DNA of 64,000 nucleotides from NCBI GenBank assembly GCA_044228685.1, contig JBGAUL010000011.1, positions 51,330 to 115,329 of the forward strand, in the 5' to 3' direction. The number at the start of each line of letters is the position of its first letter. Positions within the stretch are counted from its first letter, which is position 1. This DNA is from JBBATK01 sp044228685 (GTDB lineage: Bacteria > Bacteroidota > Ignavibacteria > Kapaibacteriales > NICIL-2). The notes beneath the pieces are model-generated. The model had not been told where the DNA came from and searched no databases. It saw nothing but the letters and a program-made list of their open reading frames with translations. The position numbers and the translations under genes are program-made. Positions 1 to 8,382 of this stretch are shown here, one piece after another.

Positions 1-119
1 TTCTCGTCTTGGTGAGCGCTTTTTGTGGGATTGATTTTCGTCGGAAGTTATATGATGAGGCTCTAGCGCAGGACTACCGTTTTCTTAGTTATGGCGACGC
101 AATGTTGTTGCTTCGCTGA
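1..119 (+). CDS. queA: QueA C-terminal end (partial)
   Basis: This is the last 38 codons of S-adenosylmethionine:tRNA ribosyltransferase-isomerase, which makes the epoxyqueuosine precursor on tRNA. The frame starts at base 3 and stops with TGA at 117-119. The translated tail contains LVSAFCGIDF and ends in YRFLSYGDAMLLL, matching the strongly conserved QueA C-terminus (typically YRFFSYGDAML). The rest lies left of the window. Its 3' end overlaps the convergent YbbR-like gene by 35 bases. The call rests on the tail motif alone, but that motif is very specific. Confidence 0.88.
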   Translation, partial: LVLVSAFCGIDFRRKLYDEALAQDYRFLSYGDAMLLLR

Positions 120-1053
120 TTTCTGATCGACGAGTAATGCGCTGATAATGGCTCAGCTCCGGCGGTTGTATACTGAGAACGCGAAGTGGGATATTGGAAC
201 GAATCTGCGGAACAACAGTACCGGTTGTATCGCGTAGCAATTGTGAGTACTCAACTGTTGCGTGAATATCATCTCTTCCAAGTTGTTCCAGTTGCTCGAT
301 TCCTCCTCGTACATAGACAGAAATGCTCGTCGGATGAATGATCTGATTAAAGTTAGCCGGCGCGCCAATGACTTGTACCGGAATATCATTCACACGCATT
401 TCCGCGCTGCGTTGGATATCTACCTCATACATCGCATTCGTCGGTTCGACTTGAAGAATGGCCGACAGAGAATCGTTCATAGCAACTCGTCCGCTTGCTT
501 TTTCTCGTAAGTCGTGCAAGCTCAAAGCCGAGGTTTTCCATTGACGTATGTTGTTGAGCAGTGCGACGTTGCCGCGGAGTGTGACGGAATCAGGCCAGAG
601 ATGCACAGAGCCGATTTGCATACGACCCGGTGCAGCTTGAATTTGAATTGCAGATACCAAGGGCACTCTCTTCTCGCCAACCGTTCCCATTTGTACGGTC
701 AGCGCATTGCTCAGCACTTCAATCACTGTGATAGGAACCGAACAGCGAAAGCCCTGCAACAGCTCGGTTGTGCTCACGGTCGCTTGCGAACTGTGTTTGG
801 ACGACAGATCTACTACACAATGCAAATCAGCACTGAAGTACAACACATTGAGTAGATGCCAGCCGGTGGAACGAATTTTCATCGCTACACTACGTGGCAC
901 TTCGGTTTCAATGCTGTGATTGTCGGGAAGGATGTATTCAACTCGAACCGGCGTGACGACTTCATAACTGGCTTTCAGACTCACAAAAGTCCACAGCGCC
1001 ACTGCTAACACAGTAGAGAAAATCGCCGTCCGTATGGAAAATCCGGTTGTCAT
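85..1053 (-). CDS. YbbR-like (CdaR-type) domain protein
   Basis: A 322-residue protein with one N-terminal membrane segment (about residues 8-26, with TAIFSTVLAVALWTFVSL) and an extracytoplasmic part built of beta-rich repeats of the YbbR type. Characteristic stretches are VPVRVEY-like strand starts and the late segment QVIGAPANFNQIIHPTSISV. YbbR/CdaR proteins in Firmicutes regulate the diadenylate cyclase CdaA. In Bacteroidota the partner is less clear, so the role here is inferred by family only. It starts with ATG at 1053 and lies 33 bases downstream of the DUF58 gene on the same strand, suggesting an operon. The 3' end overlaps queA on the other strand. Confidence 0.72.
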   Translation of the reverse strand: MTTGFSIRTAIFSTVLAVALWTFVSLKASYEVVTPVRVEYILPDNHSIETEVPRSVAMKIRSTGWHLLNVLYFSADLHCVVDLSSKHSSQATVSTTELLQGFRCSVPITVIEVLSNALTVQMGTVGEKRVPLVSAIQIQAAPGRMQIGSVHLWPDSVTLRGNVALLNNIRQWKTSALSLHDLREKASGRVAMNDSLSAILQVEPTNAMYEVDIQRSAEMRVNDIPVQVIGAPANFNQIIHPTSISVYVRGGIEQLEQLGRDDIHATVEYSQLLRDTTGTVVPQIRSNIPLRVLSIQPPELSHYQRITRRSEISEATTLRRHN

Positions 1054-1086
1054 GAATTACAAATACACCCCAATGAAAGCCGAGGT

Positions 1087-1983
1087 TTAGGAAACTGTTG
1101 AACGTCGCACCAAGTACTCAAACAAAGCCTTGTCGAAAGGCGTTGCTGTACTGATCTGAATAAAGTCAACATTCAAATGAAAACACTCGCGTTTGAGCGA
1201 GCTGATAAAATCTTTCATCGCCGTTTTATAGGCCTGCTGAATCTGAAATGGCTGCGTGATCATTTCCTCGCCTGATTCCATGTCACGAAAATTTGCAGCC
1301 CAACCAAAATCGAAATCGAGCTCGCGAGGATCAAGAATCTGCATCACCAGCACATCGTGCTTCTGATGTCGAAAGTGCTTGAGAGCTGCAGAGATCGAAG
1401 CAGGATCATCGAAGAAGTCGCTGAGAATAATTACAAGACTACGACGCGAGATGCGCTCAGCCAATCGATGCAAGGCCGTCGCTGTTCCACTTGTGGAAGC
1501 CGGTTTGGTTGAATCAAGTGTTTGCAGAATCTCTTGTAAGTACGAGATCTTTGCTCGAGGCGGTAAGTACTTGCGAACGTCGTTGTCGTAGAGCGCAAGA
1601 CCGGCCGCATCCTTCTGCTTCATAATGAGCAGAGATAAAGCAGCGGCGAGATAGGATGCGTATTGGAACTTGGTCAAGTTGCCTTCTGATGCAAAACCCA
1701 TGGACGCGGAACTGTCGACGGCGATCACGGAGCGGAGATTTGTTTCTTCCTCGAATTGCTTGACGTAGTAGCGATTGGTTCGAGAGTAGATTTTCCAGTC
1801 GATGTACTTGATTTCGTCGCCCGGACGATACTGACGGTGCTCGGCAAACTCCACGCTGAAACCGTGAAAGGGCGATCGATGGAGTCCGGTGATAAAGCCT
1901 TCGACCACTAGACGAGCCCTCAACTCGAGACTTTCGAGCTGAGCCACGACATTTGGCTGAAGATATTTCAATGTTTGGTCCAT
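1087..1983 (-). CDS. DUF58 domain-containing protein
   Basis: A 298-residue cytoplasmic protein of the DUF58 family. The diagnostic block EFAEHRQYRPGDEIKYIDWK, near residue 45, is present. It is followed by a von Willebrand A-like fold with a MIDAS-like start (IAVDSSASMG). DUF58 proteins usually work with MoxR-type AAA+ ATPases in assembly or maturation of cell-envelope complexes. No moxR gene is adjacent here. I chose the ATG at 1983 (MDQTLKYLQP) because AGGTGAAGGG lies just upstream and because a longer frame would run into the divergent methyltransferase gene. The YbbR-like gene follows. Confidence 0.85.
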   Translation of the reverse strand: MDQTLKYLQPNVVAQLESLELRARLVVEGFITGLHRSPFHGFSVEFAEHRQYRPGDEIKYIDWKIYSRTNRYYVKQFEEETNLRSVIAVDSSASMGFASEGNLTKFQYASYLAAALSLLIMKQKDAAGLALYDNDVRKYLPPRAKISYLQEILQTLDSTKPASTSGTATALHRLAERISRRSLVIILSDFFDDPASISAALKHFRHQKHDVLVMQILDPRELDFDFGWAANFRDMESGEEMITQPFQIQQAYKTAMKDFISSLKRECFHLNVDFIQISTATPFDKALFEYLVRRSTVS

Positions 1984-2058
1984 GTTCCCTTCACCTAATT
2001 CCGCTGCCTTAACGCATTGTGTACTGCGCAAGATAGCACGCACTCACTATTTTTGTGT

Positions 2059-2706
2059 ATGATCAACAATGACGCTTCCTCGGTCGACCATAATTCGGCT
2101 GAGTATTGGTCGCAACGCTATCAGTCCGGCGACAATCCATGGGATCTGGGCAACGAGAGCGCTGTGTTTAGCTCTCTGCGACGCAGTCATCCCGATTTCA
2201 GTGTACATGCAGGACAGCATCTTAGTCTCTTGGTGCCTGGTTGTGGCTTCGGTCATGACGCTGTAGCCTTCGCGCAAGCAGGATTTGAAGTAACCGCGCT
2301 CGACTTTGCAGAAGAACCTTTGTTGTACTTGCAGGAGCACTGCGCCAGTGTTGGTGTACAGCTTCGGACCCTGCAACGCGATGTGTTCACTTTATCTTGG
2401 GACATGCCATCAAGTTTTGATCGCATTATCGAGTACACCTGCTACTGTGCTATTGATCCATCACGGCGTCAGGAGTACATCACGACTCTCGCTGAGGTGC
2501 TAAAACCCGGCGGCATCATGGCCGGTTTATTCTTCCCTATGGATGAGCTCGAGCGAACAGCTCCTCCGTTTACGGTTCATGAAGACGAGATCAGGCACCA
2601 ATGTGAATTAGCCGGATTAGTTCCCATGAGCTCAGAGTTGCCACGGGAGTCGCATCCTGCCAGAGCCGGACGGGAACGACTGATGATTTTCAGAAAGAAT
2701 GTTTGA
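2059..2706 (+). CDS. TPMT-like SAM-dependent methyltransferase
   Basis: A 215-residue class I methyltransferase of the thiopurine S-methyltransferase/thiocyanate methyltransferase family. The N-terminal signature EYWSQRYQSGDNPWDLG is typical of the family. The SAM-binding motif LLVPGCGFGHDAVAFA lies near residue 55, and VTALDFAEEPL follows as the acidic-loop motif. Members methylate sulfur, selenium or halide nucleophiles. The substrate here is unknown, but the next two genes (rhodanese and OsmC) also handle sulfur or thiol chemistry, which supports a thiol or sulfide substrate. I chose the ATG at 2059 because an upstream frame would overlap the divergent DUF58 leader. The gene heads a four-gene plus-strand operon. 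Confidence 0.82.
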   Translation: MINNDASSVDHNSAEYWSQRYQSGDNPWDLGNESAVFSSLRRSHPDFSVHAGQHLSLLVPGCGFGHDAVAFAQAGFEVTALDFAEEPLLYLQEHCASVGVQLRTLQRDVFTLSWDMPSSFDRIIEYTCYCAIDPSRRQEYITTLAEVLKPGGIMAGLFFPMDELERTAPPFTVHEDEIRHQCELAGLVPMSSELPRESHPARAGRERLMIFRKNV

Positions 2707-2737
2707 GAGAATATCCATCTATAACTGACACAGACTG

Positions 2738-3058
2738 ATGATACCGACAATCGACGTAGCTACATTAAAACAGAAATTTGCTAACAATGACGACTTCTTC
2801 TTGCTGGATGTGCGTCAACCACATGAGCATGAAGCCATTCGTATCCAAGATGGAGTGCTTATTCCATTAGGTGAACTTCCTGACCGCGTGCAGGAATTAG
2901 AAGCACATCGCAACAGAGACATCGTCGTGTACTGTCGCAGTGGCGCTCGCAGCGCGCAGGCAACATCCTTTCTGCATCAACTTGGTTATCGCTGCTTTAA
3001 CTTGAGCGGCGGCATCCTATCGTGGTCAGCATCCTCAGGACAAGCGCATGAAGGCTGA
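2738..3058 (+). CDS. Rhodanese-like domain protein
   Basis: A single-domain, 106-residue cytoplasmic rhodanese. It begins with DVATLKQKF and FLLDVRQPHEHE, the usual N-terminal CH2A motif region, and carries the active-site loop VVYCRSGARSAQA with the persulfide-carrying Cys near residue 67. It ends with the LSGGILSW motif typical of single-domain rhodaneses. It would transfer sulfane sulfur to a thiol acceptor. The last 11 bases overlap the start of the OsmC gene, so translation is probably coupled. Confidence 0.9.
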   Translation: MIPTIDVATLKQKFANNDDFFLLDVRQPHEHEAIRIQDGVLIPLGELPDRVQELEAHRNRDIVVYCRSGARSAQATSFLHQLGYRCFNLSGGILSWSASSGQAHEG

Positions 3059-3473
3059 AGTGCATCGCGTCGAGTACCATCATTTTGAAGGTCGAGACGA
3101 TAAGGGCATCGTAACGCATTTTGATTCACGTTCAGACGGACAGCCGCCACAAGGCGCCTCGCCTGTTAGTGTGATGCTGCAATCTCTGGCCTCGTGCACC
3201 GGAATCGACGTCGTTGACATTATCCAAAAGAAGCGGCGTCAAGTCGACCAGCTCGTCGTCGTCGCCGAAGGAGAACGTGCCGAAGAACATCCTCGCGTCT
3301 TCACCAAAGTCAATCTGCACTTCCGTCTCACAAGTCCTGATGCCACTGAGGGCGAACTTCAACGAAGCATTGACCTGTCGCAAAACACCTACTGCAGTAT
3401 CTCGGCAATGTTCAGCCGAAGCGGTTGTTTGATTACAACCTCACAGGAAATTCTCCGTCCCGATCATGGCTGA
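3048..3473 (+). CDS. OsmC family protein
   Basis: A 141-residue OsmC/Ohr-superfamily protein. The two redox cysteines are visible: one in SLASCTGIDVVDII (about residue 51) and one in NTYCSISAMF (about residue 117), matching the usual pair that reduces organic hydroperoxides. The N-terminal strands and the segment PPQGASPVSVMLQSLASC are standard for the YhfA-like branch, whose substrate is less certain than that of true Ohr. The start overlaps the rhodanese stop by 11 bases and the stop overlaps the next gene by 8 bases. A role in reactive sulfur or peroxide handling together with the rhodanese is inferred from this coupling. Confidence 0.87.
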   Translation: MKAEVHRVEYHHFEGRDDKGIVTHFDSRSDGQPPQGASPVSVMLQSLASCTGIDVVDIIQKKRRQVDQLVVVAEGERAEEHPRVFTKVNLHFRLTSPDATEGELQRSIDLSQNTYCSISAMFSRSGCLITTSQEILRPDHG

Positions 3474-5091
3474 TCAATTTCAAGCCTTGGAAGAGCTTGA
3501 GAAAGCATTGCGCGAACGCGATCGGAAGATGAGTTCCGACACTTTGCGTATCCCCCGTCTATGGACGGCTCCCTGGACAGACAACGGCGAAGTTACTATC
3601 GAACGTGCATCGCTGCACTGCGCCAATTTCATTCGTTCTATCCGCGAGAGTTCGACGCCACCATCAGAACGTGCGAAGTCACTGCTTGATCGTTTTCTGT
3701 ACTGCCTACTTCCTCGCTTTAGCAGTGCCTATCGTCAGCAGGGTCCGCATTCGACACAAATCTCAAGCGACTGGAAAAGCAGCGGCACTTTTCTCAAGTG
3801 TCTGCTCATGCTCCCATATCTGCGTTCGCTGGGCATAGATACAATCTATCTACTGCCCATCAACCGCATTGGTCGGGTGCCTCGTAAAGGAAATGCCGGC
3901 TCACTCTATGCCATCCGCGACTTACTTGCTCTTGATGATTCACTGAGCGAAGATCAGCTAGAGTGTAGTATTGACATTCAATACGCTGCCTTTGTTGAAG
4001 CGGCGCACGCACTAGGTATGTCCGTACTGATGGAATTCACCTTGCGTACAGCAAGTCGAGACTGTGATTGGGTGCAAGAGCATCCCGAGTGGTTTTATTG
4101 GGTGTATGAGCAAGGCAACGAGGATACCCTGATTTCACCTCCACACTTTTCGGATTCAGATCTAGAGACAATTCATCATAAAGTTGAGAATCAGGATTTC
4201 CGTCACTTACCGCAGCCAAGTGAAGAATACAAGAGATTGTTTGCCGCTATACCACTCAGTCTGACAAAAGATGAGTTCGGAATGTGGGTTGGCTTCGATG
4301 CTGAAGGTCGTCGTTGTCGCATTGCAAGCGCCTTTGCTGATTACCCACCTAACGACACGCAGCCACCTTGGAGTGACGTTACCTATTTCAGGATGTATCA
4401 GCATCCTGACTTCAATTACGTTGCCTACAATACTATTCGCATGTACGACGAAGTCCTGCGCCAAGAAGGCTCAGCAACGTCTGAACTCTGGGATCGACTT
4501 AGTTCAATTCTACCCATGTACTGCGAACGCTATGGAATCGACGGCGCTGTGCTTGATATGAGTCATGCATTGCCTCACGAGCTGCGCGATCAGATCATTC
4601 GCAAAGTCAGAGAAATCAAATCTGATTTCATTCTCATCGAAGAGAATTTCTTCATGCGCAAGTCATCGCGCGACCTAGGTTTTGATGCTGTGCTTGGCAA
4701 TGCTTGGCAACACAGTTCGAGTGTCGCCAAATTTTCTGCACTTCGTGATCAACGCTCTGAAGCCGATACCGAAATTGCCTATATCGCAAGTCCGGATACA
4801 CACAACACGCCGCGCGCTGCAGCTCAAGTTGATGCAAGTGAGCTGTGCTCCATTCTGTCAATTGCACACGAATTCCGCAATGGCGTACCAATGCTTTTAA
4901 GTGGGACGGAGCTCGGTGAAAAACGACCGATCAATACCGGACTTGGTTTTTGCGAGGAAGATTTGAATCGCTACAGCGAGTATGATCTCGCTCTCTTTTC
5001 GACCTGTTGGTTGAATTGGAAGGATGCTCCGACAAACTACCTGGATTGTATTCGCGCTGCCAGACAGCAGCACCTGAAATCCAAAGTTTAA
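3466..5091 (+). CDS. GH13-like alpha-amylase family protein, degenerate active site
   Basis: A 541-residue TIM-barrel protein related to glycoside hydrolase family 13. Visible landmarks are the beta-2 region LRSLGIDTIYLLPINRIG, the beta-3 region VLMEFTLRTASRDCDWV followed by EHPEWF (a stretch shared with GlgE-like maltosyltransferases), the beta-4 region YGIDGAVLDMSHALP with the likely nucleophile Asp, the beta-5 region FILIEENFF with the likely acid/base Glu, and the beta-7 region YIASPDTHNTPR. The Arg that normally stands two residues before the nucleophile is Val here, and the beta-3 Asp is Glu, so activity may differ or be lost. No signal peptide is seen. The start overlaps the OsmC gene by 8 bases, an odd partner for a glycosidase. 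The true substrate is unknown. Confidence 0.72.
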   Translation: MADQFQALEELEKALRERDRKMSSDTLRIPRLWTAPWTDNGEVTIERASLHCANFIRSIRESSTPPSERAKSLLDRFLYCLLPRFSSAYRQQGPHSTQISSDWKSSGTFLKCLLMLPYLRSLGIDTIYLLPINRIGRVPRKGNAGSLYAIRDLLALDDSLSEDQLECSIDIQYAAFVEAAHALGMSVLMEFTLRTASRDCDWVQEHPEWFYWVYEQGNEDTLISPPHFSDSDLETIHHKVENQDFRHLPQPSEEYKRLFAAIPLSLTKDEFGMWVGFDAEGRRCRIASAFADYPPNDTQPPWSDVTYFRMYQHPDFNYVAYNTIRMYDEVLRQEGSATSELWDRLSSILPMYCERYGIDGAVLDMSHALPHELRDQIIRKVREIKSDFILIEENFFMRKSSRDLGFDAVLGNAWQHSSSVAKFSALRDQRSEADTEIAYIASPDTHNTPRAAAQVDASELCSILSIAHEFRNGVPMLLSGTELGEKRPINTGLGFCEEDLNRYSEYDLALFSTCWLNWKDAPTNYLDCIRAARQQHLKSKV

Positions 5092-5111
5092 ATTTCGAAG
5101 GTGCTTAGGCT

Positions 5112-6056
5112 TTACTCTGCACAATGTACAATGAGACAGCGCTTCACAAACGACGCACTTCGTAGCTCGCACACAAAGGTTTGTGTGGAATAGGCACTTA
5201 AGTCTACATCGATTGAGTTGTTTGAACTGCTGATGATACTCTTGCGTACAACAGCTTGACCACTCAATGACCACAGACTAATCTGAAGCATCGATCCTGA
5301 TGCTACATTGTTCCAGCTAACTCGTACGATATTACCCGCTGGCTGAGGTGAAACCTCTATACTCTCAGACTCTTGCTCACTGACATCTGACAGACTTGCA
5401 AAGAACTCTGCACTCTCGCGCCAGCATTGATTGACGGAATCAATTGCGCGAACCTTGTACCAGCCATCTTGAAATATCTGTTGCTGCGTTGTTTGAGGTC
5501 CGCCTATGATCAGATCGTTGTAATACCACTGATAGTGACATCCCTTAACCGCATTCACAACCACCATGTTTTTGACTTGTTGTATGGTAGGCGCTGCAGG
5601 ACGATTACTTACGATCACATGAAGTGTATCAGAATACCAAAGATGTCCGGCTTGGTCTTCCACTTCCACCCAAAGCGGTATGTCGCCAGCTAGCGCAAAG
5701 AGAATATTCTCAACGGAATCCATACGACCATTCATCCAACGATAGGCATTGAAGCCACTTGTGCAATGTACGCGTACGGTAGTGCTGTCGCAGATGTGTA
5801 AGCCTCCATCAACGACAATCGTTGGGCGCTCGATTACTTGTACAGTCTGAGCTTGTGTAAAAACCGTACAGAAAATGACTAAGACGCATAAGAGTGACAA
5901 ACTGAAAAGTTGTCGTGACAGTTCTGAGACTGGTTTTGATACGAAGCTAAAACTTCGAAGCTGAGCGTACGTGTCAATTGATGTATTTGACTGCGTCTCG
6001 TATTGCACTGAACTTCTCTGTATCTGTTTAATATTCTTCATTACAATTGTCTTCAT
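5112..6056 (-). CDS. Secreted protein with T9SS type A sorting domain
   Basis: A 314-residue exported protein. A hydrophobic segment (about residues 52-70, LSLLCVLVIFCTVFTQAQ) looks like a signal peptide ending in AQA-like cleavage, preceded by an unusually long 50-residue N-terminal stretch. A later non-ATG start closer to this segment is therefore possible. The middle has Ig-like strands (SDTLHVIVSNRPAAPTIQQV). The last 80 residues form a type IX sorting domain (VSPQPAGNIVRVSW, then ISLWSLSGQAVV and a terminal strand). No catalytic motif is seen. It lies convergent to the GH13-like gene, 20 bases away. Confidence 0.7.
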   Translation of the reverse strand: MKTIVMKNIKQIQRSSVQYETQSNTSIDTYAQLRSFSFVSKPVSELSRQLFSLSLLCVLVIFCTVFTQAQTVQVIERPTIVVDGGLHICDSTTVRVHCTSGFNAYRWMNGRMDSVENILFALAGDIPLWVEVEDQAGHLWYSDTLHVIVSNRPAAPTIQQVKNMVVVNAVKGCHYQWYYNDLIIGGPQTTQQQIFQDGWYKVRAIDSVNQCWRESAEFFASLSDVSEQESESIEVSPQPAGNIVRVSWNNVASGSMLQISLWSLSGQAVVRKSIISSSNNSIDVDLSAYSTQTFVCELRSASFVKRCLIVHCAE

Positions 6057-6177
6057 GACTAGTCTACTACCTTCCTTGAGAACTGGGCTGATGCACTGTG
6101 TGCATCATCTTTACAATTTTCAACTCTCACAAGCTGTGCGGACTCTGCCCAAAGTATCGTCAGCATTGTCATAGTTA

Positions 6178-8193
6178 TTAGTGGACGACCATTAGCTGCT
6201 GCACATAGCTTCCACTGCGCGTTTCCACCAGAACTTGATAGGAACCTGTAGCAAGCTCAGAAACATCTAGATTTAGGCGATTATCGACATTTTGAGCCTG
6301 CACTGCGAATTCCTTCACTACACGTCCCATCATATCAGACAAGCGCACCAGAGTAATGGTTTCATTCTTTGAATTCAGGGCTAGATGAAGCACTGAGGCT
6401 GCCGGATTTGGATGGAAAAAGAGTCGATCCGACGATTCTTCTGAAACTGCTGCGGGAAGAAGCTTTGCGCTGTAATAGATACCGGAGCCGTTAGAGGCTG
6501 TAAGAACGTTTGGATCAGAAAGACCAACTGCGGTACAGTATTGATTATCTAGACCAGCTTTGTGTTGAGTCCAGGTAGACGCATTGTCTGTACTTGACCA
6601 CACAGCATTACCAAATGTCGCAGCATAGAGTGTGCCTTCATCTCGACACACTGCACTGACTCCAGTTTGCAATATGGAATTCAGAGAGCGGTGTTCCCAG
6701 CTAGAACCTTCGTAATTACTGAAATAGATGTCGTCGGTGTAAGTACTTGCGATGATCTTGTCGTTCGTAATGACCAACGATTGAATTGACAAGCTACTAT
6801 CACGAAACACAAGCTGCCATGACTTTGTTGTGTCAACTGAGCGGTAGATGCAGCCTTCGCTACTTCCAGCGAAGAGATTGCCTCGCACTCTGACGAGACA
6901 GAGAATTGTTGATGAAGCAATACTCGGTCTATCGAATGATTCACCGTTATCAGTTGTTACATACAACCCACTATCGAGCGAACCAAAGATCTCATGACCG
7001 GCAAAGCTGATTCCACAATACAATGTGCGACCTGATAAGAAGAACTGATTCCAAGAATCGCCGTTATCGGAAGAGTAATAAAATCCGTCATCTGTCAGTG
7101 CAAGGACGATTCCGTTGTTCGCGCTTATCTGATACACCATACCACTGAAATCCAACCATTCCCAATTCATACCACCATCGTTTGATCTAAGTATTCCATC
7201 GCCTGCCGCAAAGCAGCTCGAATTGTTTTGACAAAATGAATACATAGGTGCTGCCGTCAATCCATCGCTGCAGTCTGTAAAGCTCAAGCCGTTGTCAGAT
7301 GAATAGTAAACGCCATAGTCATAGCTTCCGGCAAATACCTCAGAGCCATTGTAACAAAGTGCATACACGGTCATTTGGCTTAAGTCTGAATTCTGCCATG
7401 CTCCTGTTCCAACGCGAGAGATGACGCCCGAAGTATCGGTACCGACGAAGATTCTATCTGCATGCAGCATGAGCGACCAGACTGATTGAGCTCCGATACC
7501 GGAATTCGTCCACGTTTTGGCACCATCGACACTTCTAAACAATCCTTGCTCTCCACCTACATACAGCTGAGTTGAATCTCCGCATACAGCGTACAAGCCC
7601 TTCTTGCTGACAAGTCCGGTCTTTGTCCAGGTTTTACCATTGTCTTTTGAACGATACAAACCACTCTGGTCAGCCAGCGCATATATCTCGGATCCAATGA
7701 TGCACACGGAGTAAACCGTCTCACCTTTCAGACCTTGAGTCCACTCTGCACCATCACTACTACAAAACACTCCGTTTGCATCGGTACCAACACATATAAG
7801 ATCAGTTGTTGCTGCAACACTCCAAACATATTCTGAGGTGAGATTCTTCGTCCATGTCGAACCACCATCCAAGCTCTTGAACACACCACCGGAACCGTCT
7901 TCATCTGAATATCCAATCCCGGCATACACTGCTTTACCATCTGTGCAGAGCGCATTTATACTGGCTGAATGTATTCCTTCGCTCAGCCAGTGCTTTCCGG
8001 CATCGGTTGATATAAAGAGACCAACCTCGGTTCCGGCGAGCATCGTATTGGCATCAAGTGTGACGAGCGAAAGCACGGTTCCACCATCACCGCCACTACT
8101 ATGATTCCACTGGAGTTGTTGTGCTTGGAGATTCACTGTCGTCACGAGACAGAGTGCAGCACACAAAACAAATGAGTAAAAGATGGCTTTCAT
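6178..8193 (-). CDS. Secreted BNR/Ycf48-like beta-propeller with T9SS sorting domain
   Basis: A 671-residue protein that starts with a signal peptide (MKAIFYSFVLCAALCLVTTV...QAQQ). More than ten repeats of the sialidase/photosystem-assembly (Ycf48) type follow, recognisable as GVYYSSDNGLSF, GLFRSVDGAKTW or GIYYSAK with the Asx-box-like S.D.G..W core. Such repeats fold into beta-propellers with unknown ligands. The C-terminus is a type IX sorting domain (FFHPNPAASVLHL, then LSDMMGRVVKEF and a GSYQVLV strand). I chose the ATG at 8193 because it places a good signal peptide first. A terminator-like hairpin for the upstream aspS gene precedes it. Confidence 0.85.
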   Translation of the reverse strand: MKAIFYSFVLCAALCLVTTVNLQAQQLQWNHSSGGDGGTVLSLVTLDANTMLAGTEVGLFISTDAGKHWLSEGIHSASINALCTDGKAVYAGIGYSDEDGSGGVFKSLDGGSTWTKNLTSEYVWSVAATTDLICVGTDANGVFCSSDGAEWTQGLKGETVYSVCIIGSEIYALADQSGLYRSKDNGKTWTKTGLVSKKGLYAVCGDSTQLYVGGEQGLFRSVDGAKTWTNSGIGAQSVWSLMLHADRIFVGTDTSGVISRVGTGAWQNSDLSQMTVYALCYNGSEVFAGSYDYGVYYSSDNGLSFTDCSDGLTAAPMYSFCQNNSSCFAAGDGILRSNDGGMNWEWLDFSGMVYQISANNGIVLALTDDGFYYSSDNGDSWNQFFLSGRTLYCGISFAGHEIFGSLDSGLYVTTDNGESFDRPSIASSTILCLVRVRGNLFAGSSEGCIYRSVDTTKSWQLVFRDSSLSIQSLVITNDKIIASTYTDDIYFSNYEGSSWEHRSLNSILQTGVSAVCRDEGTLYAATFGNAVWSSTDNASTWTQHKAGLDNQYCTAVGLSDPNVLTASNGSGIYYSAKLLPAAVSEESSDRLFFHPNPAASVLHLALNSKNETITLVRLSDMMGRVVKEFAVQAQNVDNRLNLDVSELATGSYQVLVETRSGSYVQQLMVVH

Positions 8194-8303
8194 GACAGTA
8201 CGGAATATTTGTAAAGCGATGCGCTGGAGCATCGTACAGAATCCTGCAAACTACGGGTCAATTGACCTTTGGACGCTAGGAAGATTTTCCCCAGAAATCG
8301 GCT

Positions 8304-8340
8304 ATAAAAAAGACAGGGTGAGCATCTCATGCCCACCCTG
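8304..8340 (-). terminator. Rho-independent terminator of aspS
   Basis: Read on the minus strand, CAGGGTG..GCAT pairs with ATGC..CACCCTG across a 3-base loop (about 11 pairs with one mismatch), and a run TCTTTTTT follows directly. It lies 43 bases past the aspS stop codon. Confidence 0.85.
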
Positions 8341-8382
8341 AAGTATTTGTAATCAAAGGCTGAAAGCTGCGCTCGTTTAAGC

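Noticed and set aside
7728..8104. Open frames inside the propeller genes and other large genes on the opposite strand
   Set aside because: They lie fully within well-supported genes, have low-complexity or Ser/Arg-rich translations and no family features.
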